NCBI GenBank assembly: GCA_947462335.1
Contig: OX381704.1
Coordinates: 48,736,942 to 48,800,941, forward strand
DNA from: Harmothoe impar
Lineage: Eukaryota > Annelida > Polychaeta > Phyllodocida > Polynoidae
Length of the DNA stretch: 64,000 nucleotides
Direction: 5' to 3'
Below are positions 1 through 11,851 of the stretch, piece after piece; position 1 is the stretch's first letter; each line of letters starts with the position of its first letter. The notes beneath the pieces were generated by a model. It searched no databases, was not told where the DNA came from, and saw nothing but the letters and a program-made list of their open reading frames with translations. A program made the translations under genes and the position numbers.

Positions 1-3000
1 CATGCACGTGTTTCGGCGCTATTGAGCCATTCCAGGGCGTCTCATCTTTGAATTAACACTTACCCTATCATCCCTATGCTACTCGTTTGTTATTTACCCT
101 TTAAGAGCCGCATAATGGTTAAATGCACTATGCCCTCTGTCGCCGTGATGCATGAATGCAGCCCTGCCGAGGGACTAGCCAGGGCTTCATTCAAGCATCA
201 TACCTACTCTTTGGGCTGATACTCTCGTCAGGGGTCAGCATGGTGCTTGGATGCGGCCTAGCGAGTACTCGCCAGAGCTGCATTCATGCATCATGCAGAT
301 AAAGGACATATCGCATTTGGTACACAACAGAACCCAGGGGAGCCTTTCTAACACACTGTTCCATGGTCGAGTGGAACCAGTTGACTAGCCGCAAGGTCAG
401 GTGGCAAGAGCAGTTGGATTTACTTACCGGAAATAATCAGGATGTCATTTTGATTGGATATGCACATAATACATACAACTACTGTTACGACACAGGGTAT
501 GTTATAAGATAGATCAATATCGCATTTTCTGAAGTCACCGATTCTCACAGCATTTGGGATTTTCACAAAGTAGGTTTATACCTCGCCACAGATGCATCTG
601 GCCACATTCTCTGATGTCACCAAATCTATCTGAGTGGAAAAGTAGACTGCAGCAGCACGCTTCTCACTGCACCGCCACTATCGCACCGTATCGTAGCCTG
701 ACAGGCAGTTGATTTCCTTCCGTTCCATCGGGTCCTTTGGTGGACTAGACGAGTGTGTGAGTGGCTAGGGAGGGTGGCTCAATGGAGAAGTGAGGTGGGG
801 GGCTGGGCGAACATCAGTCCCGTTCAAGTGCTTAATGGAACGGGATTGAAAAAGCCTCAGGTTTCATTGTGTGGCCAATGAGGGGCGGCACCTCGAGCCC
901 TATGGCCCCCTGGCCGGGTGGATCAATGGACCCAGGTGTAGGGGTGTTTGCCATGGATGGGGCCTCCAGTCAATGCCCGCTCAGGTGGCCAAGTCTTATT
1001 GGCTCTCCTCTGCAGAGAACTTCCTCCGAGCAGGAGGCAGCATGGGGAAAACGGCACCAGCGCAGGACCTGTCAAAACTCATTATCGAAACCCGAATCCC
1101 GCCTGCAATTCTGTGATTGAAATTAAACCGTTTTTACTCTTTATTGTTATTTGAGAGAATCGGAAAGGGAAGAAATATAATCAAGGTGTTCATTTTCCCT
1201 GGTATTTTTCATACGCGCGGTTGGTACTGCATGGTTTAAGTTGGGTTTGCAGGGCCGGGTGATCAGAACCCTGGTATTAGGGTGGTCGGAAGTAGGGGGT
1301 AGTGTGTGCCTCATGTGATAATTAAATTACCATTTTAAGTAAGCCTCATCAGTACCCCTAACGCCAGCCTTTGTCATGGGTTGTGTAAGCTTACGTCCCC
1401 AGCCCGAGGCTGTACCATTGTGTGAAGGTCTTAAAGTCAGTGATGGGGGAAGGTCTGTCACCAGGCTATCACGGCAAATCAGGACACACATAAACTGTGT
1501 TCAACTCTACAGTTCAGTGATATGTAAACTTATCACTTATCAAAATTGAGGTTATACAAAAGATCATGCACTTAATACACCTACCCTAAGGATTACTGGT
1601 TACTGGAATGGCTGGATATGTTGAGTACCTCTGCACGTCCAAGACATGACACATCTGTGTCACTGCCCAGACAGGAGCACCATCTTTTAAGTATATATTT
1701 ATCAAAACACAATAAGAAAAGAATAATGGTGCAGGCAATAATTTTGAATTAAAGTAAGCTGTATTGAAACAAAATTTAACTGATGCATATCACATTGAGA
1801 ACCTAGTAATCATGAAAATCCAGATGCTAAAAGGAAATAGTTGATTGGACATCTCATAGGGGGCACTCATTAAACAATTGCGGATATAGTTGCCGACACT
1901 CTACCTTACTACAGTGAACCTCCGTTGGAGAGCGCAATGCCCCACTTTGTGCTCGTGGATACCAGGCTTACACCAGAAAATAGTACTTAGATATGCGGGC
2001 CCATGTCAAAATACGTAATAGATTATAAATATACTAGAAACACAGAAAGACATCTCTCATTCTGGTACCCGCCATCATAAAATATGTGTTCATTCCAGGG
2101 CAGATATAAGGGGGTTCAATGCAGAGGTAGTAGATGTTTCCACCACCTAAGGTATGTACATGATAGTTGACCTTCTCCAGGTGTGTGATTTGGGATCTCA
2201 CCTGCCGCGGCCCTGCTAGAGCAGGTACAGTATTAACTGGTGCAGTACAACCTCCAGTCAAACACCTGTGGGGGAGGGGCAGGTGGTATGTGCTGTGGGC
2301 ATGGAGGGCTGCTGCTCAGGGACATATGGATTCACTGTATAGCATATAATATATATATTGCCTCTTTTAAGTGCACTCTTTTTAGATGTATAACACAGAT
2401 GCCTCGATCGTGTATGGCATGGTGATGGTTAGTTCAACGGTAGGGATGTACACATGCCATAGAATAGAAGAGTATTGCATTACATAAAATGTGTAAGGGG
2501 TTGGCTGGGTTAGAATTAAAGTACAATTCGTCTACCATACTGTCGGAAGCGGAAGTCCATATTCACCTCATAAAATCACTTTCAACGTAGCTGAACTTAG
2601 TTCAATTGCATTTAGATAGGTTAGAACCACCTGTTTGTGTGTGTAATTAATCTAAACTTACATCTAAGCACCCTATAAACAACTTGTGTCTTGTTGATAT
2701 AACAGACATTGTGTTGATATACACAGGAACAAGCATCTTGAGAAACACATTATGCTTCTCCTTCTTTTGTGTAAATATATATGAAGTAGTTTGCATGTAC
2801 TTATAAACACAGGCAATATGGTATAAAGAAGGAGTTATCTTTCGTATTATGTGAGATAGAGGCCTCGGTGAGAGCTGCAAGGGTGATATAGTGGGGTAAT
2901 TGGTAGCAAAGCCTACAGGTTATCAGTGGTACAGCACTGTTTGTATCTTTATCTACACCAGAACATCACCCAGGGACCATAGCTAGGAACCACCCAGTCA

Positions 3001-3011
3001 ATATTGCTTAA
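1..3011. other. Non-coding stretch, no gene seen
   Basis: No open frame here looks like a protein family or has convincing codon structure. Apart from a short inverted repeat near 146-293 the sequence reads as unique, moderately AT-rich intergenic or intronic DNA. Confidence 0.5.
146..293. repeat. Short imperfect inverted repeat
   Basis: The arm starting TGATGCATGAATGCAG at 146 is repeated in inverse complement at 268-293, and the match continues weakly inwards (CTGNCGAG). This fits a small foldback or degenerate MITE of about 150 bp. No target duplication was recognised. Confidence 0.45.
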
Positions 3012-3609
3012 TGGGGCCATATGTTTTTACTTGGGCAAGCTGATTTGCCCACATCTGGGTTAATTGTACTTTTTGTCCAGGGCTATAAGTGGGAACCAAA
3101 ATGGGTCAGCCCAGATTCAAAGTGCCCAGATCGAGCCCAGCTTTATGTTACCTTCACAGAGAGAAGTAAAGGTGTCAACTCTGTTTTCCACGTGGCTCTG
3201 ATAAAATAGAGAGTCAAACAGCTAATAACTCTGCTTACATAAAGGGTCAACTTGAGTTGACTCTCTACTATCAGTGTCAACTTGAGTTGACTCTCTATTG
3301 TCAGTGTCAATTCCAGAGTCAATAGCTGTTTGACACTGCATTTTTGCCAGAGCCACGTGGGAGATACAGTTGACACCTTTACTTTTCTGTGTGTTAGCAC
3401 ATACAATAAAAATGTACACTAAATGGCGATTTCTGGAGGAAAATCAGATGTCAGCATGTTTCAAAACATTTACAATGTATTCATGAAAAAAATAGTTCTC
3501 CTGGGCTGGCCAATCTGAGCTCCCACTTATAGCCCTGGACAAAAAGGACCATGACCCAGACATGGGTGCGGCCAGCTGGCCCAAGTAAAGCACATATATA
3601 TGGGCCCCA
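3012..3609. mobile_element. MITE with about 120-bp terminal inverted repeats
   Basis: The left arm (3012-3140) and right arm (about 3490-3609) are inverse complements. Shared blocks include TTTACTTGGGC, TGTCCAGGGCTATAAGTGGGA and a GGGCC(C)ATAT terminus. There is no coding capacity. The centre is occupied by a second, unrelated MITE (3156-3391), so this copy is the older insertion. Related GGGC/CCCATCTGG-rich fragments appear around 41.83-42.49 kb. Confidence 0.65.
3156..3391. mobile_element. Nested palindromic MITE with AGTCAACT units
   Basis: The termini are near-perfect inverse complements: CACAGAGAGAAGTAAAGGTG at the left and its counterpart ending TTTACTTTTCTGTG at 3391. Both arms continue with a CCACGTGGCTCTG block and GTCAAACAGCTA. 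The centre holds two direct copies of a unit containing the palindrome GTCAACTTGAGTTGAC. A second family member starts at about 8784. Confidence 0.65.
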
Positions 3610-4306
3610 AGGACCAATGCTGTCTGGGCAGGTTCCTGACATTCCTCACAACACAATCCGCCTTATTATATCTTCTCACGAGGAGCTGTCTTGATTGAGA
3701 AGCTATGGCTGCTCATACCAGAGCTAAATCTAGGTAATTGGTATCTTAAGTGTCCAGTCGAAATGAACTGACCCTCTTCACAGTTCTTCTTTATTACTAG
3801 ACTTCTGGTATGGCTTCTGGTACAATAGTAGACTCTCAACATTTCCATGCAAATGATGCATCCTATCAACGACCTTCATAGAGGTCTGTAGGTCTCTGAT
3901 CATATACAATGTAAAACAGTGTTAACATGGTAAATTCGTATGTTTAGCAGCTAAACACGTTTCTAAACACTTTCATGTCCTAGATTGTAAACACCTTTTC
4001 CCATTTCTAAACGTGTTAAACCCCCAGCGCCCATATAAATAGCATTCACCTTGGGTATATGCAAATGATGTGTCAGACCATGGTTGGTCACAGGGAGCCG
4101 ATATATTTGGATATTGACAAGCTATTAGCCACTTCCCAACTCTATATTTCGTCAGGGTAACTTATGAATACTTGCTAAAATCGAGTATATCAATATGATT
4201 GTAAATATGGGAGTTGAATTAGCAGAATATTGGGATATATTTCCGAGTGTGTGTGGTTGGCTGCTGTGTGATTGACAGGTCCCCTGTGTTGTTTATGTAT
4301 ACCTGG

Positions 4307-4334
4307 CCCCACGTGCTGTACAGAGCACGTGGGG
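4307..4334. repeat. CACGTG-containing hairpin (11-bp arms)
   Basis: CCCCACGTGCT and AGCACGTGGGG flank a 6-base loop. It lies about 420 bp beyond the 3' end of the minus-strand ORF of the two-gene transposon. Confidence 0.7.
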
Positions 4335-4750
4335 CTGAGATCGGAGTACACCTCAGGCTAGGGAGTCCCAGACAGTAGATGATTTAGCCTGTAGCAGCAG
4401 TAGTCGGAGTAGAGGTGTAGGGGACCACAGGGGGCCTCACTGACCCTCCCCAACGGGACCTGCTGCCACGGGCCTGGGTGCACACTGCACACACGGTCTC
4501 TGCCTGGGGTATTTGAGGCTAATAACCCTAACATTACGGGTAAAATAGTGCAATAGCAAACACCTGTTGAGTGCTCTACTAGCTATGGTATGTAGCTGTC
4601 TGTGGAGGGCACTCCCCTCCCAACTGGGCCTCAACTTGACTCGATAGATAACTCATCCTATCTATACATTAGCACCCAAAATAGATGAGATATATTATGC
4701 TGGAGATGAATAGAAAATAAGGACATCACTTACTGTATTATATCTCTTTA

Positions 4751-5455
4751 CTAGGTCCACTTATGCCCCATGTAGGGCATAGACTCAGGGTTAGGGTACA
4801 ATCCTCTAACAAACTTCACCACACAGTCAGGCATTATCTCCCTCACAGACCTTACAGACACAACATATTCTTCATCAATGTTACCCTGATGTAAGTCTAA
4901 CAGCATCCTCCTTTTGACCACGTATCTTGGATCTTTCCACTTTCCCCTGCCTGCTAACATGCCCCAATAGTTCTTGTAGATTTTCTTTCGGATTGCATTG
5001 TTTCCAGCCCGAGCAGTTTGCCCATTTCCGAGCCACTGTTGACCATAAGTTGTGATGCATGGGCCACAATAACAATGTGGGCATTCCTCCACTCCTCCCT
5101 CTATAGGTCCAGCAGCAGGATCCAGAGTGGCTGCTACAGCTGTAGGCCTACCTGTAGACTGCACTGGGTCACCAGCTGGTGCACTGGAGGCAGCCTCACG
5201 TAGGTCTCCACTGTTCTGTGCTGCTGAGCTACTTTTCTTCCTGAGCTTGGGCTGCTCCACTTCAAAATCGAGTCCTTTAGAGGTACAAAATGTCCTTATG
5301 GCTCTCTCCTCTTCTTCAGTCTTGAAGTATACTTTGAACATTATGTAAATAGCTATGTAGATATACCTCCTCTGGTGGTGTGGTGTACTATTAGTACATC
5401 TGACTGATGATCCTGTAGCCTCAGTCAGATGCATGTGGTTAGGTAACCTCACCAT
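4751..5455 (-). CDS. Small Cys-rich partner protein of the two-gene transposon
   Basis: A 234-residue intact ORF. A Lys/Ser/Ala-rich linker (about 70-120) precedes a conserved-looking C-terminal domain with a CPHCYCGPC cluster (125-133), an aromatic/basic stretch with NYWGMLAGRGKWKDPRY (162-178), EIMPDC (206-211) and a terminal PYMGHKW. The spaced cysteines suggest zinc binding; the C-terminal signature is a type I associate with second ORFs of uncharacterised animal DNA transposons, though I could not search. The first 38 residues look like translated UTR, so Met39 (near 5341), starting MFKVYFKTEEEE, is a plausible true start. It diverges from the transposase-like ORF at 6148 with about 690 bp between, which fits a shared bidirectional promoter. 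Its function in transposition is unknown. Confidence 0.7.
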   Translation of the reverse strand: MVRLPNHMHLTEATGSSVRCTNSTPHHQRRYIYIAIYIMFKVYFKTEEEERAIRTFCTSKGLDFEVEQPKLRKKSSSAAQNSGDLREAASSAPAGDPVQSTGRPTAVAATLDPAAGPIEGGVEECPHCYCGPCITTYGQQWLGNGQTARAGNNAIRKKIYKNYWGMLAGRGKWKDPRYVVKRRMLLDLHQGNIDEEYVVSVRSVREIMPDCVVKFVRGLYPNPESMPYMGHKWT

Positions 5456-6147
5456 GATAGCTACACACCAGGGTCATTATATTAAACTCTATGTTTGATT
5501 ACCCTTGGTGATAGTGATGGACAGATTTCATTATACAATGTATTATATTAAATGTATGTGATCATCTGTACCTCATGATACATGTATGGCTATTTATATT
5601 TAAATATACTTGGTTGATATAGAGTTCCTCTACCTGGAGGTCACAGTCCAGTGGTCTGTTTGCCCACCGCACCTCCTACATAAATAGAAGCAATCAAGTA
5701 TATGTAACCCTCCCTATACACCATGAGTACATGGTCCAATTTTGAGCCCTGTCTGACCAGCTATGATTAGAAGCAAGCAATGACTGCAACTTTGTCAATA
5801 GTTGTAGAGGGAGAAACGTTATACCAATGTACTAAATGATGTACATTTATACCAAAACGTTTTTCCAAGGACAGAGAGAGGCAGTTTGATTTAATCAACA
5901 TGGGAAAGCCTAGCTCTAAATAAAAGATTGCAGGCTTCAAATAGCAGCAATTTTCTGAAAGAAATTGTCAACAACACACAAAAAACGTTATGTCCATTTA
6001 TGTTATTGTAACCTTGAAATAACATTTGTTATCTTCAGTATATTGTGGGTTGTTTTTGGGTATAGTTGTTATAGGCCTGTGAGCTATTGCATTGACCAAG
6101 AGAGATTCCTTCAGTTAGGTTGACTTTATAGAGGATATCAGACCATC

Positions 6148-7944
6148 ATGGCATCCACAGATCCACCTAATGATAATGGCAATGGATTGATCCAAGGTAC
6201 GAAAAGGAAAGCTCCCTCTCAGAGTTATGAGGCAACCAAGGCACGTAATGTGAAGAACCAGGAGAGGAAAAAAGAAAGGAGAGGTAGTATTGAATTCTAC
6301 TGTGACACTACAGACGAGAAACAGGATATATTTGCAAAATTAGGAGTGATCAAAGGTCTTCTAGGTGAGGAAGGAAAATGTGTAACTAATGCCATGGCAC
6401 TCAGACAGGCACTTGACTTTTATATTACACAAAATGGACTTTTAGGGAGTGAAGATACGACAGGGACTGAAGATATGACAGGCAGTGAAGATACAACAGG
6501 GCCTGAAGATACAACAGGGACTGAATGTATGACAGAGAGTACCCCTGATGAGACAGTGGTTATTCCTGAGTACCAACTACTGGAGGCAGACGAGGCTACA
6601 GCACAGGACCTGTTCATTTGTACCACTTCATCTATTCAACATTTACTTAAACAACTTGGAATGCATGATCAGAAGTGTAAAGGTATGTTGTATGTAACAG
6701 ATAAAACCCCACTTCGACATGTCATGTCAATGAAAATATCTTGTGACCATGGGCATTCATTCAAATGGACATCATCACCCTATACTGAAGGTGGCCATTT
6801 CCTAGCCAACCTAAGAATAGCCCATGCGTTCTTCTCTTCGGGTATGCTTCCTGTCCAGTATGAGAAGTTTTGTGCAGAGGCACACTTTGGACAGATAGGT
6901 GATAAGCACATGGCATCCCTCCAAGATGTCTACTCAAAAATTGTTGAAACAGCAGCCATAGCCTCGCAAGAGGAGGCAACACTAGAGGAACAAGCTGTGA
7001 CTAGATCAAACAATGAGGGATCATCATATAAGGGCATAGATATCCTGACTGATGCCAGACATTGCTGGAGGAAGAATGCAAAGTTCTCTGATGTAGTGTG
7101 TATAGGACAGAAAACCCATCGAGTTATTAGGGCTGAGGTAGTGACAAAAGACGAAGAGCCTTGCAGCCAAAAGCATGAACTTGTGGGTGTAAAACGGATG
7201 TATACTCATTTCAAAGAAAAGGAGATAGCCATCCACACACATGTACATGACAATAATGCTAGTGTAAGTAAGTATGTTCGAGAGGAGGAGGGGACAACTG
7301 AGAATAGCAAGGATACTTGGCATGCAACTAAAGGGGTTAGTAGGGAAGCCAAGAAGATCTCCAGTGGAACTGTGCGTGACAGGGGGATCAAATGGCACCC
7401 TGAATTATCAGATAAAGCAGCATCTATAAAGACACACGTCTATTGGAGCATGAAGAACTGTGGGGGGAGCGCAACTAAGCTGAGAGACAGTTTGGATAAC
7501 ATCACAGACCACTACAAGAACGACCATGCGAACTGCAGTGTGCAGTCAAGATGCAGAACTGATCCTCACTATGAACCCACTAAAACCCTTATCACAGATA
7601 AGGTGGCTGAGGACCTTCTCTCTGGGTTCATAAAGAAATCTCCCATCTATAAGGAGGCCGAGCAGTATAGGCTGTGCAATGACACTCATTATGTGGAGTC
7701 GTTCAACAATGCTCTACTCCAGTACCATGACAAGAGGATTGTGTTTGGGGAGCAGGCCTACAAAATGAAAACGAACCTGTCCATCCTAGACTGGAACGAG
7801 CATGTGGACAGGGCCAGAACCTCCACCAGACTGGTTATGTCAGCAAAGAACCCTCGGCAGAAGACACCTACCCCAGTGCTTGTGAGAAAAACAAACAGTT
7901 TCAAAAACACATTATGGAGGAACTTCCTCACTGCAATGGCATAA
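6148..7944 (+). CDS. Putative DDE/RNase H-like transposase
   Basis: A 598-residue uninterrupted ORF with a good initiator context (accatcATGG). A basic N-terminal segment (19-45) is followed by a low-complexity run of GSED/TTG(T/P)ED pentads (about 100-128). The core has a Cys/His segment CDHGHSFKW (199-207). Candidate catalytic acidic residues are D302 (ILTDARHCWRKN), D368 (HVHDNNASVSKY) and E517 (HYVESFNN), in the order expected of a DDE transposase. A Cys-rich region (459-470) lies between the last two. The layout resembles an animal transposase group with a Cys/His N-terminal module; Kolobok-like affinity is possible but unproven. It is intact, intronless and paired with the divergent ORF at 4751-5455, so the element may be young. 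Confidence 0.7.
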   Translation: MASTDPPNDNGNGLIQGTKRKAPSQSYEATKARNVKNQERKKERRGSIEFYCDTTDEKQDIFAKLGVIKGLLGEEGKCVTNAMALRQALDFYITQNGLLGSEDTTGTEDMTGSEDTTGPEDTTGTECMTESTPDETVVIPEYQLLEADEATAQDLFICTTSSIQHLLKQLGMHDQKCKGMLYVTDKTPLRHVMSMKISCDHGHSFKWTSSPYTEGGHFLANLRIAHAFFSSGMLPVQYEKFCAEAHFGQIGDKHMASLQDVYSKIVETAAIASQEEATLEEQAVTRSNNEGSSYKGIDILTDARHCWRKNAKFSDVVCIGQKTHRVIRAEVVTKDEEPCSQKHELVGVKRMYTHFKEKEIAIHTHVHDNNASVSKYVREEEGTTENSKDTWHATKGVSREAKKISSGTVRDRGIKWHPELSDKAASIKTHVYWSMKNCGGSATKLRDSLDNITDHYKNDHANCSVQSRCRTDPHYEPTKTLITDKVAEDLLSGFIKKSPIYKEAEQYRLCNDTHYVESFNNALLQYHDKRIVFGEQAYKMKTNLSILDWNEHVDRARTSTRLVMSAKNPRQKTPTPVLVRKTNSFKNTLWRNFLTAMA

Positions 7945-8440
7945 TTATGAATAACTGTACAAAGTACCATCGTCTTTAGTACATACATTCTTTGATATTG
8001 TCTTTGTATGTTAAAGATGTTTTTGTTACAGACTCTAAATCGAATTGTGGCATGTGATATTGTAATGTATTTGATAGGCCTACTTCGAAGCTCATTATGA
8101 TATGTGATATACATGTACATTCAAAATGGCAATTCATGTGTCAGTGCATCTACATGCAGAGGTTTAAATGATATTCAATCATGATAAGAGGATTTTGGCG
8201 AATGGAACTGGGCCTGCATACATATGTAAACGTATAGATACATAGCATTGTATGATTCACAGCTGGTGCCTTCACTGTAACAGTCTGCCCTCTGGGGAGA
8301 AAGTGGTACACTAAAGATCCGTCCTCTAAAGTATTGTTTTGGTTGTGTGTTATGTGTCTGACCTAGTTTGTGTAGCCCCTCCCCCTCTACTGCACCGTGC
8401 CCCACAGCACCTGTACGTCACGTTTCTAGCCCCTCCCACG

Positions 8441-8466
8441 GATCTTACTGCACGTGCAGTAAGATC
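8441..8466. repeat. 26-bp perfect palindrome centred on CACGTG
   Basis: The 13-base arm GATCTTACTGCAC is followed immediately by its exact complement with no loop. It lies about 500 bp beyond the transposase-like ORF, mirroring the 4307-4334 hairpin on the other side of the element. Confidence 0.85.
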
Positions 8467-8783
8467 TGCGGGTTTAAGAGAAAATGTGTTTAGTTTGCAA
8501 AATTATCTAGTACAATGTATAGGTGTTTTCATCTATAGTGTTCAGACCAAGGAAGGGTATACCGGTATGTTTACCGCTAGATCTATAATGTGTTCACCTA
8601 TGTAGTGTTTAGAATTAGTAGGCATTTAGATAAATAGCATTTAGATATAGAAAGTGTGTAGTTATATAGTGTTTAGATGAAGGATAATGTGTTTATAATG
8701 TGTATATTAGGACATATCGCTATAATTAAATATGTGTTTTACAGCACCATTTGCTTGCAGTTGGGCTCTGATGCGAACACTAA

Positions 8784-9030
8784 GAGAAGTAAAGGTGTCA
8801 CCATGACTCTTCTACGAGAGTCAACTCTAGTTGACTTTGGTAGAATAGTCATGATGACTCTGGTAGAGGGATCACAGCTACTCCAGTCATACCTCTTGGC
8901 CCTTGTACAACTTGACTCCAGCTTCAGCGCAGAGTCAAATGCAGTTGACTCTGTCCACAGTAGAGTCATTGGTAGTTTGACTCTTCATGAAGGGGCAAAT
9001 AAAAGTGTGTTGACTCTGATAATAGTTACA
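8784..9030. mobile_element. Second, degenerate copy of the AGTCAACT-type MITE
   Basis: It opens with GAGAAGTAAAGGTGTCA, the same terminus as the MITE at 3156-3391, and contains several GAGTCAACTCTAGTTGACTT-like palindromes. The right end near 9030 is worn, so the boundary is approximate. Confidence 0.5.
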
Positions 9031-9045
9031 CATGAAACCACCTGA

Positions 9046-10316
9046 TGGGGCAACCAACACCAGTTTGGTACCAGTGGCAACCACAAGCCATAGCCACTAT
9101 CAATACTTTAGACATTTGTTACATGCCATACCATGTTGATTCATTCTTTATTGAAAGGTCCACTATGTCTAAATAGTGTGGTCAAGGGTTATCAATGGAA
9201 AGTCATTTTTCCAGTTAACTTACTGAATTAAATGCAATGATAAACTGTACAATACATTCCAAGTACATCAACAGTATAGGGCTTAGTCACCATAAGGCTG
9301 GGCACTAACTCTCTGAGATGGCATCTGAGATATAATTTATGGTATTGCTTACTACTAGATATAGACCCTTGATAATAGCATCTAATTCAACGTATGTGGC
9401 CAATGGTCTAGAGAATGTAGTGTGAGACGTGTATAACTTAGTCCTCTCACAAGGAGGAGTGGTTCTTGTTATTGATATTGACCTCTCTTGGGCAATAACC
9501 TCACCTAGTCACTTTTCTCACAGGCCTCACCTGGTCTGTCCACTAATTATTATACACCTGTTGCCCCCCACACTACCCTGACCTAAATATACAATCCACA
9601 TCACCTGCATGGCACTCATTGTATTTGAGTATCGACTTTGACTTCTCCTCTTTTGATGGGTTAACTGCTCTTCAGGAATGGAAAGTCAAGCTCATCTGAC
9701 TTTCCTCTACATGGGGAGACAGACGGCAACTCTGTCGGCTGTCGGAGTTGTGGCGACTCGCTTTACTTTTCCCTGTGAAGGGTATGGGAGTATGGGACTC
9801 TAGTCTCTACTACTATACGGAGTGCACTGATCAGATTAGGGGAATTCCCAACAAGAGAATGTCAAAGTCTGGACTATCAGAAAGGGTTGAATTTCCCTCT
9901 CCCCTTTCCTTCTTCTTCTTTCTCTTTCATCTTTTCTTTTTGAATTTTCAACAGAACATCACACAAAAAGAGAGGTCTTTAATTATTGCACTCCAATGCA
10001 TGATTGTATAAGGGGGCCTTTTTGTTATATCATTATATGGTATATTATACTACTATTCATAATTATTGCACGTAATCAATGTACTCCATCTAGACACAAG
10101 ATTCCTTTGTAATGCCCCTTGTCTATCGATACGATATATTTTAACCAAGCACGCATTCATTCCAACCCATCTCCACACCAATAACCTTCTATATGTACAT
10201 ATCTAGTCACACTATACCACCCCACCCCTATTCCGCATTAGCTAGATGATCACTGTACAGCGCCATTTTGTCTGGTACCAGTGCTCTTTCTTCTACCAAC
10301 TATAGCAGCCAGCTGG
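9046..10316. other. Non-coding stretch, no gene seen
   Basis: I see only short spurious frames. A pyrimidine-rich tract lies at about 9900-9950. Nothing else was recognised. Confidence 0.4.
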
Positions 10317-10818
10317 TTAGCTGAAGCTGGTTCCTGCCATGTCCACAATTTGGAGTTTTAGGGGCCACAAACCTTTCAGTCATATGCCTCTATTGTGGGA
10401 CCTTATGCCATGTGTTCAGATTGGGGGAGTGGTTAGGATACTGGCAATTCAATACAAAGGTCCTGACTTCGAACCCATACCTAGGTTATATGGTTCACAC
10501 AACTTTTTAAATGCTTTTTGGGTTAGTCAAAATCATGATAGTATCCATTTTAGTTGTAAATTTCCTTAAACTGAAATGATTTTGTATACATCTTTAGTTG
10601 TTCTATGTGAATACTATTATCATTCCTCCCCAACTAGGAAAAAACTAACAATGCAACCTTGGCATGGATTCGAAATCTGGACCTTTGTATTGAATTGCCA
10701 GTGCTCTAACCACTCCCCCAATCTGAACAGCTGACATGAGAACTACTCAACTATTACCCATTCGAAAAATGCTGACCCCTAAAACTGTGTATTTTGAACA
10801 TGCAAGGAACTAGCTTAA
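10317..10818. mobile_element. Foldback element with tRNA-like sequence in both arms
   Basis: Arms of roughly 160-200 bp are inverse complements around a centre near 10570. Outer arms share GTTTTAGGGG and TAGTTCCT-type blocks. Inner arms (10416-10480 and 10666-10727) both read like a degenerate tRNA: TGGTTAGAGCACTGG resembles an A box and TTCGAATCC a B box. This could be an inverted pair of tRNA-derived SINEs or a hairpin MITE that captured one. No ORF was found. Confidence 0.6.
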
Positions 10819-11820
10819 GTTATAGGTCTCACAAGGTAGAATCACTGCAACTCGCTAGTGCGGAATACCATGACCATCGCACTGTCGGAATACCACCAGT
10901 ATTGGGGAGTGGTTGGTTGAGGTATAGGCTGGGGCTGCAGGATCGGATGGGAGGGCGGGATTAGGAGTAGGCCGGGAAAACAATCATGGAGCAGGGAGGT
11001 AATCCTGGGGTGGCTGGTGTGGCCTGATAGCCGGGTAATGGTCGGGGTGGGTGAGAGGGCTGGGACACCAAAGCCCGATCTACAGCTTGGCGCCAGGCCC
11101 TAGACCTTAGCATCACTTGTCTCTATAGTGCTCTGTCCACTGAACCATTCTCTTGTTGCCACACTTTGCAAGGCGTTATGTTACATCTTGGGGCTTCCGC
11201 GTTATTGAACATATTAACCACTGTGCTCGGATATATTGAATCGGCTGGCACTGCTCCCAGGGCACCGCTCCATCCGTACCTTGGCCTAACAATTAAGTCT
11301 GATTGGTTTACCAAATTATGGTGATGATCTCTACAGTGAATAGTTCCAATAGACAGGACACGTTCCATCGAGTCTGCGTATTCATTATGAGACGTGATCT
11401 GCGAAAGGGGGCCTTAGGTCGGGATGCAATAAGGTCCAATGTATTGGAACGCTAGCTATAGCTCTCTAAACAATATGTAGCAGGAATGAGTCTGACATTG
11501 CACAAATCCTGACCAAATAACTGACACAAACATATATACGTCAGAATCGTCGATGCATCGGGCAGCAGCCTGGCGTCTAGATTTAGAAAGGGGTGTGGGT
11601 GGCTCTATTATAATACGTACGTCTAATGTGACTGTAACGTCACAGACACGATTGCTTTAATCAGTTATTCATCCCTAGTATCGACTCAATATCCGGCTAG
11701 CGGAGCACTGCTCTGCGTCTAGGCAGCTCGGGGGGCGCGCTAACGGTGCCCATCAATAAGCAGACCTGCCAACTATTAGACCTTTTTATGCGGCACGTTT
11801 TATCTGTGCCATTAGAGGTT

Positions 11821-11851
<31 letters not shown>

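Larger units (their letters stand above)
3900..8760. mobile_element. Two-gene DNA transposon (approximate limits)
   Basis: Two divergent intronless ORFs (4751-5455 minus, 6148-7944 plus) are flanked by clusters of related subterminal motifs in inverse orientation: TCTAAACAC/TGTAAACACC at 3930-4025 and GTGTTTAGA-type repeats at 8480-8700. A possible terminal match, TGTAAAACA, occurs at about 3911 and inverted near 8740. Exact ends and a target duplication could not be fixed, so the limits are estimates. Hairpins centred on CACGTG lie outside both ORFs (4307-4334, 8441-8466). Confidence 0.5.
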
